DNA from: Ruminococcaceae bacterium UBA2719
Lineage (GTDB): Bacteria > Bacillota > Clostridia > Oscillospirales > Acutalibacteraceae
Length of the DNA stretch: 56,337 bases
Reading direction: 5' to 3'
Assembly: GCA_002353935.1 (NCBI GenBank)
Contig: DEKP01000045.1
Coordinates: 8,697-65,033, forward strand
Below are positions 40,339-48,990 of this stretch, in pieces. The notes beneath the pieces are model-generated. The model saw only the letters and a program-made list of their open reading frames with translations. It searched no databases and was not told the origin of the DNA. Position numbers and translations under genes: made by a program. Numbering within the stretch: position 1 is the first letter of the stretch; every line of letters starts with the position of its first letter.

Positions 40339-42075
40339 TTACATGCTGTCGGGACAGGTAACGGATAACATAGAAAGCACATTTTTGATAACTGTTTTGG
40401 TACAAAGGCAGAGGGACAATCTCGCTTGCATCAAACTTTCGTCGTTACATTTCACACGGCAAGCGTTGTAAAATTTATGGAAATAGGTGGCTACCGCAGT
40501 GACATAGCGTGTGATTTTTGTCGGATCATAGTCTTTGGCGGCGGACTCTATTTCGTTATCAAAGGAAGATAAAAGGTGGATTAGCTCAACTTCTTCTTTA
40601 GAGTTTAATTTATTGAGTTCTTCAACGGAACATTCTCTGATTGAAATGCCGTCTTTTTCTATCGCTCTGAGAATACTGCAAATTCTTGCGTGAGCGTATT
40701 GTACATAGTATACAGGGTTTTGGTTATCCTGAGCGACAGCAAGATCCAAGTCGAAGTCCATTTGGGTGTTAGCTTCTTTTGTATTGAACAAAAATCTTGC
40801 GCTGTCTACCGGTACCTCGTCCAAAAGATCTGATAGCTGAATAGCTTTGCCGGTACGCTTGCTCATCTTAACGGTTTCGCCGTTTCTTGTGAGCTTTACA
40901 AGCTGCATTAAAACAATATCGAGTTTATCTTTGTTATAGCCGATCGCATGCATGGCTCCTTTCATACGCATAACATGGCCGTGGTGATCTGCACCCCATA
41001 TGTTGATGCAGGTATCAAAACCCCGGTCAAATTTATCCTTATGATAGGCAATATCAGCGGCAAAATAGGTCGGATTTCCATTTTGCCTTATCAGCACGTC
41101 GTCTTTGAATTCTAGCTTGTCTATATAATCTTGAGTTTTGCCCTCGCTTAAGAGAATTTTGGTACAAACTTCTTTGTTTTTGTACCAGAGAGCCCCGTCT
41201 TTTTCATAAGTCAGTCCCTTTTTTGTCAGCAAATCTACAACATCTTTAACTTTTGAGCTGTTGTGAAGCGTGCTTTCCATAAACCAGTTGTCAAAATGAA
41301 TGCGGTATTTTTCCATATCGCTCTTCATTTTGATTAAATTTTTTGGAAGAGCAAAATCAACAAGAGCCTTTTGACGGACCATTGGCTCTTTTGAAACGAA
41401 AGTATCGCCGTGTATCTTTGCGAAATTTTTCGCATGTTCTATAATGTCTTCTCCCTGGTATCCGTCCTCGGGGAAGGGATAGGAGGGATCAAAAAGTTCT
41501 AAATATCTAGCTTCCAAGGAATTTGCGAATTTTTCGATTTGGTTACCGGCATCGTTGACATAAAACTCTCTGTATACGTCATAGCCCGCTTTGCTCAAAA
41601 CAGAAGCCAAACAGTCGCCCAGCGCGCCGCCTCTGGCGTTTCCGATGTGCATCGGTCCCGTGGGATTTGCAGATACAAACTCAACCATAACCTTTTCGCT
41701 TTTGCCCATTTCGCTTTGACCGTAGCTTTCCTTTTCTTTTTCAATCTCTTTTATTACGCCTGAAAAATATTCTTTTGATAAAAAGAAATTTATAAATCCC
41801 GGACCTGCAATCTCATATCTGTCTATCAAAAGATTAGATAAGTCTAGGTTTTCGCAGATTGCTTTTGCTGCGTTATTAGGAGCGGTTCTAAAAATTTTTG
41901 CTCCTGCCATGGCAACGTTTGTAGCTATATCGCCGTGTGAGCGGTCAGCCGGCTCTTCGATGATAAACTGCGGGATATCACCCTGTATGAGTTGTCCGTT
42001 TTGGCGCGCTTTTTCGATAGCGTTTATTATTTCGGTTTTTAGTTTGCTTCTTAAATCTTTATTTGTTTTTGACAT
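40339..42075 (-). CDS. argS: Arginyl-tRNA synthetase
   Basis: 578 residues, class I. The N-terminal Add-1 domain is followed by the HIGH-type motif ANPTGPMHIGNARGGALGD (about residues 134-152), VYREFYVNDAGNQI, KMSKS-like VKMSKRTGKAI (about 408), FLFNTKEANTQMDFDLDLA and the C-terminal DALR anticodon domain (QYAHARICSILR... to the end). AAGGAT precedes ATG 42075. A DUF1934 gene lies upstream, an association also known from Bacillus (argS-ywiB). No T-box was seen in the 170-base gap. Confidence 0.97.
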   Translation of the reverse strand: MSKTNKDLRSKLKTEIINAIEKARQNGQLIQGDIPQFIIEEPADRSHGDIATNVAMAGAKIFRTAPNNAAKAICENLDLSNLLIDRYEIAGPGFINFFLSKEYFSGVIKEIEKEKESYGQSEMGKSEKVMVEFVSANPTGPMHIGNARGGALGDCLASVLSKAGYDVYREFYVNDAGNQIEKFANSLEARYLELFDPSYPFPEDGYQGEDIIEHAKNFAKIHGDTFVSKEPMVRQKALVDFALPKNLIKMKSDMEKYRIHFDNWFMESTLHNSSKVKDVVDLLTKKGLTYEKDGALWYKNKEVCTKILLSEGKTQDYIDKLEFKDDVLIRQNGNPTYFAADIAYHKDKFDRGFDTCINIWGADHHGHVMRMKGAMHAIGYNKDKLDIVLMQLVKLTRNGETVKMSKRTGKAIQLSDLLDEVPVDSARFLFNTKEANTQMDFDLDLAVAQDNQNPVYYVQYAHARICSILRAIEKDGISIRECSVEELNKLNSKEEVELIHLLSSFDNEIESAAKDYDPTKITRYVTAVATYFHKFYNACRVKCNDESLMQARLSLCLCTKTVIKNVLSMLSVTCPDSM

Positions 42076-42245
42076 AATGCAACCTTATCCTTATACTAAT
42101 TTCTAATAAAACCCTTTAACATCTGATGCGTTGAATTTCGTATCTCTTTGTTGGCATCCTTGACAGGCGCCTGTCTGCGTTGTCCGCCTTGATATGCAAA
42201 ATTTTTCGTTATCATCTTATTAAAGCTTTTTATTATAAATTAGTA

Positions 42246-42674
42246 TTAATTATTTTTCTTTATATTTATTGTGATTTTATTTAAGTTTACAAAGCCTGAG
42301 CCAAAATCAACTTCATACTCAGCTTTAAGATATCCTCCGTCAGAGCTTAGCTTGTCCGTTACATAGTTTGCAAATATGCCAATTATCATATTCCCGGCGA
42401 TTGTATGGCACTCACAAATATGGCGTTTGCCTTCTTCTAAAATGAGTTCGGTTGTTATTTCGCCGATTCTTTTTATTTTTATGACACCGTCTTGATCAAT
42501 TTTTACCTCGGATTCAATGCTGGTGACGGGATCTGAGTTGCTGTATTCTTTGTATCGGATAAATTTTTTATTGTCTTTTTGTTCATATTCGCCCACGGTG
42601 GTTGATTCTATCATTTCTTTTTCACCCTGAGTTTCTTGTGTTATTATAACGTTAATAAGATAGTTTTCTTTCAT
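42246..42674 (-). CDS. DUF1934 / YwiB family protein
   Basis: 142 residues. The calycin-like beta-barrel pattern of DUF1934 is visible: NYLINVIITQETQGEKEMIE, KKFIRYKEYSN, VKIDQDGVIKIKRIGEITTE, ILEEGKRHICECHTIAG and GYLKAEYEVDFGSGFVNLNK. Alternating strands end INIKKNN. GAGG precedes ATG 42674. It is cytoplasmic, with unknown function; its recurrent neighbourhood with argS is established in Bacillus. Here murI lies just upstream. Confidence 0.88.
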   Translation of the reverse strand: MKENYLINVIITQETQGEKEMIESTTVGEYEQKDNKKFIRYKEYSNSDPVTSIESEVKIDQDGVIKIKRIGEITTELILEEGKRHICECHTIAGNMIIGIFANYVTDKLSSDGGYLKAEYEVDFGSGFVNLNKITINIKKNN

Positions 42675-42736
42675 AATTCCTCATAAATTATATTTGAAGC
42701 TTTTTACATCGCAATTCAAATTTCAATCAAACGATT

Positions 42737-43543
42737 TTAATATTGCTCAATATCTATTTGTGTGACCTTGTTGTGCATATCTTTGCCCAAAAACAGCCCG
42801 GCAATATTTTCGAAATTAAAAGGTGTATCGCTGACAAAGAATTTTGCGCCTGAGCCGGAATCATTGAGCAGATTTTTTTCTTTTAGTAACTTGGCCGTAT
42901 AAAGCGCTGTTTCTTTGCCTGAATCTATCAGCGTAACATTTTCGCCCATTTCGTTTTTTATAGCTTTTGAAAGCAGCGGGTAGTGGGTGCAGCCGAGAAT
43001 AATGGTGTCGACATCCGCATCTTTTAAAGGTTTTAGATATCGTTTTACAGTTAAACGAACTATCTCATCGTTTTCATCTGTAAAGCCGTTTTCCACCAAA
43101 GGCACAAACAACGGACAATCTTGTTCAAAAACTTCGTATTCGGGGTGCTTTTGCTGAATACGTTTTTTGTAGCTGTGAGATGAAATGGTAGCAGAGGTTC
43201 CTATTACTCCTATTCTGCCCGCTTTGGTTACTCTCATAGCTGTATAGCAGGTAGGGTGTACGACGGTAGAGTACATGATGCCCAGCGATTCTGACAAATC
43301 AGGTGCAACAGAGCTAACGGTTCCGCAGGCTGCGACAATCATCTTGACGCCCATATGTTTTAAAAACCGTGCGTCCTGCATAGCGTATTTAATAATCGTT
43401 TCACGGCTTTTGTTACCATAGGGCACGCGACCGGTATCGCCAAAGTATATTATGTTTTCATTTGGCAAAATTTCAATCATTTGTTTGACAGCAGTAAGAC
43501 CGCCTAACCCTGAATCAAAAATACCTATAGCTTCGTTCTTCAT
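42737..43543 (-). CDS. murI: Glutamate racemase
   Basis: 268 residues from ATG 43543 (GAGGG upstream); the frame extends further 5' but those residues overlap the promoter. MurI makes D-glutamate for peptidoglycan. Motifs: IGIFDSGLGGLTAVKQM, IYFGDTGRVPYGNKS, IVAACGTVSS (first catalytic Cys), GVIGTSATISS and IILGCTHYPLL (second catalytic Cys). It is probably the first gene of the leftward murI-DUF1934-argS unit. Confidence 0.96.
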   Translation of the reverse strand: MKNEAIGIFDSGLGGLTAVKQMIEILPNENIIYFGDTGRVPYGNKSRETIIKYAMQDARFLKHMGVKMIVAACGTVSSVAPDLSESLGIMYSTVVHPTCYTAMRVTKAGRIGVIGTSATISSHSYKKRIQQKHPEYEVFEQDCPLFVPLVENGFTDENDEIVRLTVKRYLKPLKDADVDTIILGCTHYPLLSKAIKNEMGENVTLIDSGKETALYTAKLLKEKNLLNDSGSGAKFFVSDTPFNFENIAGLFLGKDMHNKVTQIDIEQY

Positions 43544-43589
43544 ATATCCCTCATAAATCAGTTGATATAGTAATTTCCAAATATATACT

Positions 43590-43618
43590 ATATTATCATA
43601 AACAAACTTTTCTTTCAA
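43590..43618 (-). promoter_or_regulatory. Promoter of murI
   Basis: On the minus strand, TTGAAA (43613-43618), a 17-base spacer and TAATAT (43590-43595), 47 bases before the start codon. Confidence 0.7.
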
Positions 43619-43630
43619 GTGTAAAAACCT

Positions 43631-43659
43631 TTGACAAATAATATATTATTAGTTATAAT
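43631..43659 (+). promoter_or_regulatory. Consensus promoter of the gene at 43801
   Basis: TTGACA and TATAAT are both perfect, with a 17-base spacer. It is back to back with the murI promoter. A leader of about 135 bases with a CACCG...CGGTG hairpin follows. Confidence 0.85.
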
Positions 43660-43800
43660 CTACAATAATGGTAATTTGTACACCGTGTTGTGCGGTGTTG
43701 TTCTTTGAGTATTTCGAGATTATTTGTGTATTTGCTTTGGCGTTTATAGGTAAAAACACATGATAATAATACTTTATATAACTATACAGAAAGAGTGTTC

Positions 43801-44622
43801 ATGATGATTAATATAAATGATGCATTTAAAATTATTACAGATACTGTAGGTGAAGCGCTGTTAAGCAGAGGGTTTAAGAAATCAAATGTAGATTCTGCCG
43901 ATGATAACGAGATTGTATCGCTGTTTGAGGGCGAGAATGTAGCATATTCGGTTGTATATTATAAGGATAAGATGCACATGGTCATGCGTGAATGTGCAGT
44001 AGATGATGACGGGATTGATAATGACTGGAGAACGCTTGCAACCTGGATGTTTGATCCAAACAGCGATACCGAAAAAGAAGCGCGCTCTATTGCCAATGAT
44101 TTTGCAGACGCGCTTAGAACTCCTGCAGCCGTGAAGAGAGTTAAGCGACCTAGGAATAAGAAAAAGAGCGACGACGAGGGAAATGCCGATCCGATTTTTA
44201 TGACAAAGCGTTTTGTTGCGCTGTTTCCTCAGCTCAAGGATGAGATAAGAAGAGAAGAGGAATGCTACTATCCGTTTAGATCGGTTACTTTTACAAAGGC
44301 GAGCATAGTACCGCGCGTAAATGAAGTTATGCTGCGCGGCGATAAAAAGGAAATTCAAAAACTCATGCAAATTATTAACGCCCAGTATGATAACGGCGAC
44401 GCTGATACCCGATCGATTATAACAACCGTTATTTTGAATGGAATTGATCCTAAGTACGATGGTACGGTTGACGAATATCTTTCCGACGAGCTAAAAAAAG
44501 CAGAAAAGTGCTCGCGCAAATTTCGCGGAAAACAGGTAAAACCCGAAAAGATAAAGAAAAAACGCAAGACGGTTGCCCAGAGACTGCGAGCTCAGCAGGA
44601 TAATATGCAAAGCAGACGCTGA
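43801..44622 (+). CDS. Conserved-looking protein of unknown function with basic tail
   Basis: 273 residues; start ATG 43801 (AAAGAGTG upstream), with ATG 43804 and GTG 43795 also possible. Three parts can be seen: an N-terminal alpha/beta domain (MININDAFKIITDTVGEALL ... VVYYKDKMHMVMRE), a basic linker (KRVKRPRNKKKSDDEG), and a helical domain (FVALFPQLKDEIRREEECYY ... IQKLMQIINAQYDNGDADTR) ending in a very basic tail (KIKKKRKTVAQRLRAQQ). It has no membrane segment. Nucleic-acid contact is plausible from charge (inference). No family recognised. Confidence 0.8.
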   Translation: MMININDAFKIITDTVGEALLSRGFKKSNVDSADDNEIVSLFEGENVAYSVVYYKDKMHMVMRECAVDDDGIDNDWRTLATWMFDPNSDTEKEARSIANDFADALRTPAAVKRVKRPRNKKKSDDEGNADPIFMTKRFVALFPQLKDEIRREEECYYPFRSVTFTKASIVPRVNEVMLRGDKKEIQKLMQIINAQYDNGDADTRSIITTVILNGIDPKYDGTVDEYLSDELKKAEKCSRKFRGKQVKPEKIKKKRKTVAQRLRAQQDNMQSRR

Positions 44623-44762
44623 AAAAGAGGCATGGTCTAAATAATGTTATAATGCGATTTAAGTTGTTTTTATGCTTTAGCTTTGGTCGTATAAACTTTA
44701 GAGAATTAAAAATTGGTGGCCGTAGTAATTATATAAAATTTACTTATAAAAACATGTTAATT

Positions 44763-44788
44763 GCGGGGGACGGACAGCCGTTCCCCGT
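44763..44788 (+). terminator. Hairpin upstream of the rpmG promoter
   Basis: GCGGGGGACGG / CCGTTCCCCGT with a 4-base loop and one mismatch. It lies in the 308-base gap before rpmG and is followed by AAAA rather than T, so termination is uncertain. The remainder of the gap is AT-rich without features. Confidence 0.5.
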
Positions 44789-44816
44789 AAAAATTTAAAA
44801 ATCTTTGCAAAACCGC

Positions 44817-44845
44817 TTGACGGCTTGACTTTATTATGTTATACT
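44817..44845 (+). promoter_or_regulatory. Promoter of the rpmG-secE-nusG operon
   Basis: TTGACG (44817-44822), a 17-base spacer and TATACT (44840-44845). The transcript would have a leader of about 80 bases. Confidence 0.8.
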
Positions 44846-44930
44846 TTGTCTTACCTCGTAATAGGGGGTTATTTTTTTGTACCCTTTTGAGGGAGGCTAA
44901 ATTATTCCGAAAAAACCGGGAGGTGCCGAA

Positions 44931-45080
44931 ATGAGAGTAAAAATTACATTGGCCTGCACTGAATGTAAACAGCGCAATTACAACACAATGAAGAACAAAA
45001 AGAACGATCCCGACAGACTAGAGATGAACAAGTATTGCAGATTCTGCAAGAAACATACTCTTCATAGGGAAACAAAGTAA
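44931..45080 (+). CDS. rpmG: 50S ribosomal protein L33
   Basis: 49 residues, ATG 44931 with GGGAGGTG upstream. The sequence begins MRVKITLACTECKQRNYNTM and ends KKHTLHRETK. The two CxxC pairs (CTEC, CRFC) mark it as the zinc-binding C+ form of L33, common in Firmicutes. It is followed after 14 bases by secE, a usual arrangement (rpmG-secE-nusG-rplK). Confidence 0.96.
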   Translation: MRVKITLACTECKQRNYNTMKNKKNDPDRLEMNKYCRFCKKHTLHRETK

Positions 45081-45094
45081 TCGGAGGGATTGTT

Positions 45095-45319
45095 ATGGCT
45101 GAAAACAAGGCAAAGAAAAAGAATGTTTTTTCTAAGATAGCGTCTTACTTTCGCGCCTGCATAGGTGAGATCAAGAAGATTACATGGCCGACATTCGCCG
45201 TTACTACAAGGAACTTTGGTGTTGTTGTGCTTGTTATTATTGTTGCAGGACTTTTTATTTTCGGACTTGACAGAGGTCTGTATGCATTACTCAACCTTGT
45301 AATGAATACAGGTGCTTGA
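45095..45319 (+). CDS. secE: Preprotein translocase subunit SecE
   Basis: 74 residues. An N-terminal amphipathic basic stretch (KKKNVFSKIASYFRACIGEI) is followed by KKITWPTFAVTTRNFGVV, the SecE signature, and a single transmembrane helix (VVLVIIVAGLFIFGLDRGLY). It is the minimal one-helix type typical of Firmicutes. It forms the SecYEG channel. CGGAGG precedes ATG 45095. Confidence 0.96.
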   Translation: MAENKAKKKNVFSKIASYFRACIGEIKKITWPTFAVTTRNFGVVVLVIIVAGLFIFGLDRGLYALLNLVMNTGA

Positions 45320-45355
45320 TAGCCTGTCTTTATAATAATGTAAAGGAGAACGGCT

Positions 45356-45883
45356 ATGTCTGAAGAAGCAAAATGGTATGTAGTTCATACCTACTCAGGC
45401 TATGAGAACAAGGTTGCATCTACTTTGATGTCTACTGTTGAAAACCGCGGCTTGTCAGATCAGATCTTGGACGCCAAGGTGCCTACTGAGATTGTATCAG
45501 AAGTTAAAGATGACGGTAGCACTAAGGAAGTAGAGCGCAAGCTTTTTCCGGGCTACGTTTTTGTTAAAATGGTCTATACGGATGAAACATGGTATGTTGT
45601 CCGCAATATTCGCGGTTGCACAGGTTTTGTAGGACCTTCGTCAAAGCCGGTACCCTTGTCAGAGTCTGAGGTCTATAAAATGGGCGTTGAAAAGCGCGTT
45701 ACCGAGGTTAAATATGCTGTCGGCGACCAGGTTCGTATTATCGACGGGCCGCTAGAGGATTTTGTCGGTATCGTAGACGAACTCGACGTTGATAAGAACT
45801 ACGTTAAGGTTACAATTTCTATGTTCGGCAGAGAAACGCCTGTTGAACTCGAACTTAACCAGGCTGAAAAACTTGAGGATTGA
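45356..45883 (+). CDS. nusG: Transcription termination/antitermination factor NusG
   Basis: 175 residues. The NGN domain begins AKWYVVHTYSGYENKVASTL and contains KLFPGYVFVKMVYTDETWYV and VRNIRGCTGFVG. The KOW domain follows: YAVGDQVRIIDGPLEDFVGI, VDELD. NusG binds RNA polymerase and couples it to the ribosome. AAAGGAGA precedes ATG 45356. After a 200-base gap with a structured leader the rplKA genes follow. Confidence 0.97.
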   Translation: MSEEAKWYVVHTYSGYENKVASTLMSTVENRGLSDQILDAKVPTEIVSEVKDDGSTKEVERKLFPGYVFVKMVYTDETWYVVRNIRGCTGFVGPSSKPVPLSESEVYKMGVEKRVTEVKYAVGDQVRIIDGPLEDFVGIVDELDVDKNYVKVTISMFGRETPVELELNQAEKLED

Positions 45884-46036
45884 TTGCAAATTTCGACTTT
45901 TAAATTAAATTTAATTGTACATTTAATTGCACATTAGACCTGTGTCGATCAGCTGAAAACTATTTTTATTATTACAAATTATAAACTTATGGAATAATTA
46001 GCATTATGCTTTTTATATGAGGGACAATTGTCCCTT

Positions 46037-46066
46037 GTGGGAGGAGTAATCTCCGCCATCTACCAC
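46037..46066 (+). promoter_or_regulatory. L1-binding-site mimic upstream of rplK
   Basis: GTGGGAGGAG, a short loop, CTCC and a CCAC end (ATCTACCAC) form a stem with an internal loop, like the L1 site in 23S rRNA helix 77 (GUGGGAG...AUACCAC). In E. coli L1 represses rplK-rplA through such a site. A small palindrome (GGGACAATTGTCCC, 46021-46034) lies just before it. Confidence 0.75.
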
Positions 46067-46086
46067 GAATTTAGGAGGAATAACAA

Positions 46087-46512
46087 ATGGCTCAGAAAGT
46101 AACAGGATTTATCAAGTTACAGATTCCTGCCGGAAAAGCTACTCCGGCTCCGCCTGTCGGCCCTGCGCTCGGTCAACACGGCGTTAATATCGTTTCCTTT
46201 ACCAAGGAATTCAACGAGCGTACTAAAAATGATATAGGATTGGTTATCCCTGTTGTTATCACAGTTTATGCAGACCGTTCATTCACTTTTATTACGAAAA
46301 CACCGCCTGCTGCTGTACTTATCAAAAAGGCTTGCAACATCGAAACTGCTTCCGGCGAACCTAACAAGAAAAAGGTTGCCAAAATTACTCGTGAGCAGTG
46401 CCAAAAGATAGCAGAGCAGAAGATGAAAGACCTAAATGCCGCTAATATTGATACAGCTACCTCGATGATTATGGGTACTGCAAGATCAATGGGCATAGAG
46501 GTTGTCGACTGA
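46087..46512 (+). CDS. rplK: 50S ribosomal protein L11
   Basis: 141 residues. Diagnostic segments: FIKLQIPAGKATPAPPVGPA, LGQHGVNIVSFTKEFNERT, FITKTPPAAVLIKKA, TREQCQKIAEQKMKDLNA and MIMGTARSMGIEV. It forms the GTPase-associated stalk base with 23S rRNA. TTAGGAGG precedes ATG 46087. rplA follows after a second L1-site mimic. Confidence 0.98.
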   Translation: MAQKVTGFIKLQIPAGKATPAPPVGPALGQHGVNIVSFTKEFNERTKNDIGLVIPVVITVYADRSFTFITKTPPAAVLIKKACNIETASGEPNKKKVAKITREQCQKIAEQKMKDLNAANIDTATSMIMGTARSMGIEVVD

Positions 46513-46525
46513 TAAAATTTATCCG

Positions 46526-46553
46526 GGTGGGAGGATATTTCCGCTTAACCACC
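46526..46553 (+). promoter_or_regulatory. Second L1-binding-site mimic, upstream of rplA
   Basis: GGTGGGAGGA, TATTTCCGC and TTAACCACC repeat the layout at 46037-46066 (GTGGGAGGA... CCGC...ACCAC) in the rplK-rplA gap, ending 18 bases before the rplA start. Confidence 0.72.
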
Positions 46554-46570
46554 TAAAATGGAGGAAAATG

Positions 46571-47266
46571 ATGAAACACGGTAAAAAATATGTTGATAGC
46601 GCAAAGCTTATCGATAGAACAAAATTATATGATTCTAATGAAGCTATAGAAACAGTTGTAAAAACGGCTGTTGCAAAATTTGATGAAACCATCGAGCTTC
46701 ATGTTAAATTAGGAGTTGACTCTCGTCACGCAGATCAGCAGGTTAGAGGCGCTATTGTGCTTCCTAACGGAACCGGTAAAAACGTTAGAGTTCTTGCTAT
46801 ATGTAAAGCTGATAAAGAAGAGGCTGCTAAAGAAGCAGGCGCGGATTTTGTAGGTGCTGAGGATATGACTCAAAAGATTCAGCAGGAAGGCTGGATGGAC
46901 TTTGATGTTCTTATTACAACACCCGACTGCATGGGTCTTGTAGGTCGTTTAGGTAAGATCTTAGGACCTCGCGGCTTAATGCCGAACCCGAAGGCCGGTA
47001 CGGTTACTCCTGATATTGCAAAAGCGATTAAAGAAGCTAAAGCAGGTAAGATTGAGTACCGTCTTGATAAGACAAACATTATCCACTGTCCGATAGGCAA
47101 AGCTTCTTTTGGTGCTCAAAAGCTTCAGGAGAACTTTGACACTCTGATGGGCGCTATTGTAAAAGCTAAACCTGCCGCTGCAAAAGGTCAGTATATCAAG
47201 AGCTGTGCGGTAACTTCTACCATGGGTCCGTCAGTTCGCATCAACCCGAGCAAATTTGGCGCATAA
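46571..47266 (+). CDS. rplA: 50S ribosomal protein L1
   Basis: 231 residues from ATG 46571 (six bases after GGAGG; ATG 46568 is too close). L1 features: KHGKKYVDSAKLIDRTKLY, ELHVKLGVDSRHADQQVRGA, VLPNGTGKNVRVLAI, GRLGKILGPRGLMPNPKAGT, VTPDIAKAI and GPSVRINPSKF. L1 builds the mobile L1 stalk and represses its own operon by binding an mRNA copy of its rRNA site. Two such sites precede this and the rplK gene. Confidence 0.97.
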   Translation: MKHGKKYVDSAKLIDRTKLYDSNEAIETVVKTAVAKFDETIELHVKLGVDSRHADQQVRGAIVLPNGTGKNVRVLAICKADKEEAAKEAGADFVGAEDMTQKIQQEGWMDFDVLITTPDCMGLVGRLGKILGPRGLMPNPKAGTVTPDIAKAIKEAKAGKIEYRLDKTNIIHCPIGKASFGAQKLQENFDTLMGAIVKAKPAAAKGQYIKSCAVTSTMGPSVRINPSKFGA

Positions 47267-47354
47267 TTTCAGCGCGGACAAATCATTAGAGCTTTTGGAT
47301 TGATACTTTAATATTATTTAGTTATTACACTTTTTATAAAAGTATAATATATTC

Positions 47355-47540
47355 GCTGTTCTAAAGACAGCAGGTGTTAAATATCAGATGTTTTTAATTT
47401 CGGATATATGACATAATGACAGTTTTAGCTGTCGCCTGCCGAGGAAGAAGCAATTATAATTATGCAAGGAACGCAAAAGCGTGTACTGAGCATAGATATG
47501 TGACTTGTGCCTCTCCCTCAAAGGAGAGGCTGTTTTTTTG
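47355..47540 (+). promoter_or_regulatory. L10 leader with attenuator
   Basis: The 311-base rplA-rplJ gap holds a structured leader ending in an intrinsic terminator: GCCTCTCC (47509-47516) pairs with GGAGAGGC (47523-47530), then TGTTTTTTT. Complementary runs upstream (GACAGC... GCTGTC, and GCAGG...CCTGC) fit the L10 leader, where L10(L12) binding causes premature termination. Its 5' limit is approximate. Confidence 0.75.
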
Positions 47541-47577
47541 AACTGCGTAAAAATTAATTTTACGGAGGTGAAACAAT

Positions 47578-48174
47578 TTGCCAAGTGTAAAGGTTTTGGA
47601 AGAAAAGAAGGCTATCGTCGCTGAACTTACCGACAGATTAAAGAACTCTGTAACGGGCGTTTTGGTTAGCTATAAGGGTATCAACGTTGCTGACGATACA
47701 CAACTGCGTAAGGATTTGCGCGAGGCTGGCGTTAAGTATTCTGTTGTAAAGAACACTCTGCTTTACCGCGCTTGTGAAGAGGCGGAGCTTTCAGGTCTTC
47801 AGCCGACTTTGGAGGGCACAACTGCTCTTGCCACAAGCGAAGAGGACTATGCTGCTGCAGCAAGAATCCTTTGTAAGTATGCAGATAAGAACAAGACTTT
47901 CGAAGTTAAAGGCGGATATTTAGACGGCGAGGTTGTTGACATTGCTACTATCGTAAGTTTGTCAAAATTACCGTCAAGAGAAGTTCTTCTTGCAAACGTT
48001 TTGGGCGCATTCCAGGCTCCTATTGCTTCTTTTGCACGTGCCGTACAGGCTATCGTTGACAAAGGCGGCGTAGCTGATGAGGCTGCTGCCGAGAGCACAC
48101 AAGAGGCTCAAGCAGAACAGACCGCCAGTGAAGAAGCACCTGCAGAGGCTTCTGAGGCACCGGCTGCTGAATAA
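47578..48174 (+). CDS. rplJ: 50S ribosomal protein L10
   Basis: 198 residues starting at TTG 47578; GGAGGTG lies eight bases upstream and no ATG is suitable, while MPSVKVLEEKKAIVAELTDR is a normal L10 start. SVTGVLVSYKGINVADDTQL, LREAGVKYSVVKNTLLYRAC and LPSREVLLANVLGAFQAPIA are typical. The C-terminal tail is extended and Ala/Glu-rich (EAAAESTQEAQAEQTASEEA...), about 30 residues longer than most L10. It anchors L7/L12 dimers. Confidence 0.96.
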   Translation: MPSVKVLEEKKAIVAELTDRLKNSVTGVLVSYKGINVADDTQLRKDLREAGVKYSVVKNTLLYRACEEAELSGLQPTLEGTTALATSEEDYAAAARILCKYADKNKTFEVKGGYLDGEVVDIATIVSLSKLPSREVLLANVLGAFQAPIASFARAVQAIVDKGGVADEAAAESTQEAQAEQTASEEAPAEASEAPAAE

Positions 48175-48308
48175 TAGTCGGATCCTTTTGCAGGCATATG
48201 TATAAAAGAGCCTGCGAAACAATTTAAAAGTTGAAATAAAACTCGCTGAACGATGATTTTATTTCGCAAGAAATCTAAAAATTAACTTATTATTGGAGGT
48301 AAATTAAA

Positions 48309-48686
48309 ATGGCATCTGAAAAGATTACTGCTATTATAGAAGAATTAAAGGGCCTCACAGTACTTGAGCTTTCAGAGCTTGTACATGCTGTAGAGGATGA
48401 ATTTGGTGTATCGGCTGCTGCAGCTGTTGCTGTTGCAGGTCCTGCAGAGGCTGCAGGCGCTGCTGCTGAGGAGAAAACAGAGTTTGATGTAATCCTCAAG
48501 TCTGCTGGCGCAAACAAAATTGCTGTTATCAAAGCAGTTAGAGAGGCAACCGGTCTTGGACTTAAAGAGGCTAAAGGTCTCGTAGACGAAGCTCCTAAGG
48601 CTGTTAAAGAGGCTGTCTCTAAAGACGACGCAGAGGCTTTGAAGGCGAAACTTGAAGAAGCCGGCGCTGAAGTTGAATTGAAGTAA
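48309..48686 (+). CDS. rplL: 50S ribosomal protein L7/L12
   Basis: 125 residues: N-terminal dimerisation domain (ASEKITAIIEELKGLTVLEL, SELVHAVEDEFGVSAAAAVA), Ala/Gly hinge and C-terminal factor-binding domain (EFDVILKSAGANKIAVIKAV, REATGLGLKEAKGLVDEAPK). GGAGG precedes ATG 48309. A terminator follows, and rpoB is not next, unlike the usual order. Confidence 0.98.
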   Translation: MASEKITAIIEELKGLTVLELSELVHAVEDEFGVSAAAAVAVAGPAEAAGAAAEEKTEFDVILKSAGANKIAVIKAVREATGLGLKEAKGLVDEAPKAVKEAVSKDDAEALKAKLEEAGAEVELK

Positions 48687-48706
48687 TTTGATTCCTAAAA
48701 ACATAG

Positions 48707-48740
48707 ACGACTGTAATGTATTTACATTGCAGTCGTTTTC
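48707..48740 (+). terminator. Terminator after rplL
   Basis: ACGACTGTAATGTA / TACATTGCAGTCGT with one mismatch and TTTTC after. The rest of the 304-base gap to the cyclase gene is AT-rich with no recognised feature. Confidence 0.88.
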
Positions 48741-48990
48741 TTTTTGCTTTTTAATATTAACTTTTGTTTTACGCAGGAGTGTTAATATCTAGAGTTTAAA
48801 TTTCGACTTGAATTTTAGTTTTTGGAGAAGCGCAATTTTTCTGAGTGTTGCTAGAAAGTCTGTTTTTCTTTTAATAATGTGACAACAAAAAATTTACACC
48901 CCATGTTGGACTTATTAAGTTACAATATTTAACAAACCATCTTTATTTTTGATTTTTTATGTGTTAAAATATATCATGGAGGTGCAGAAT

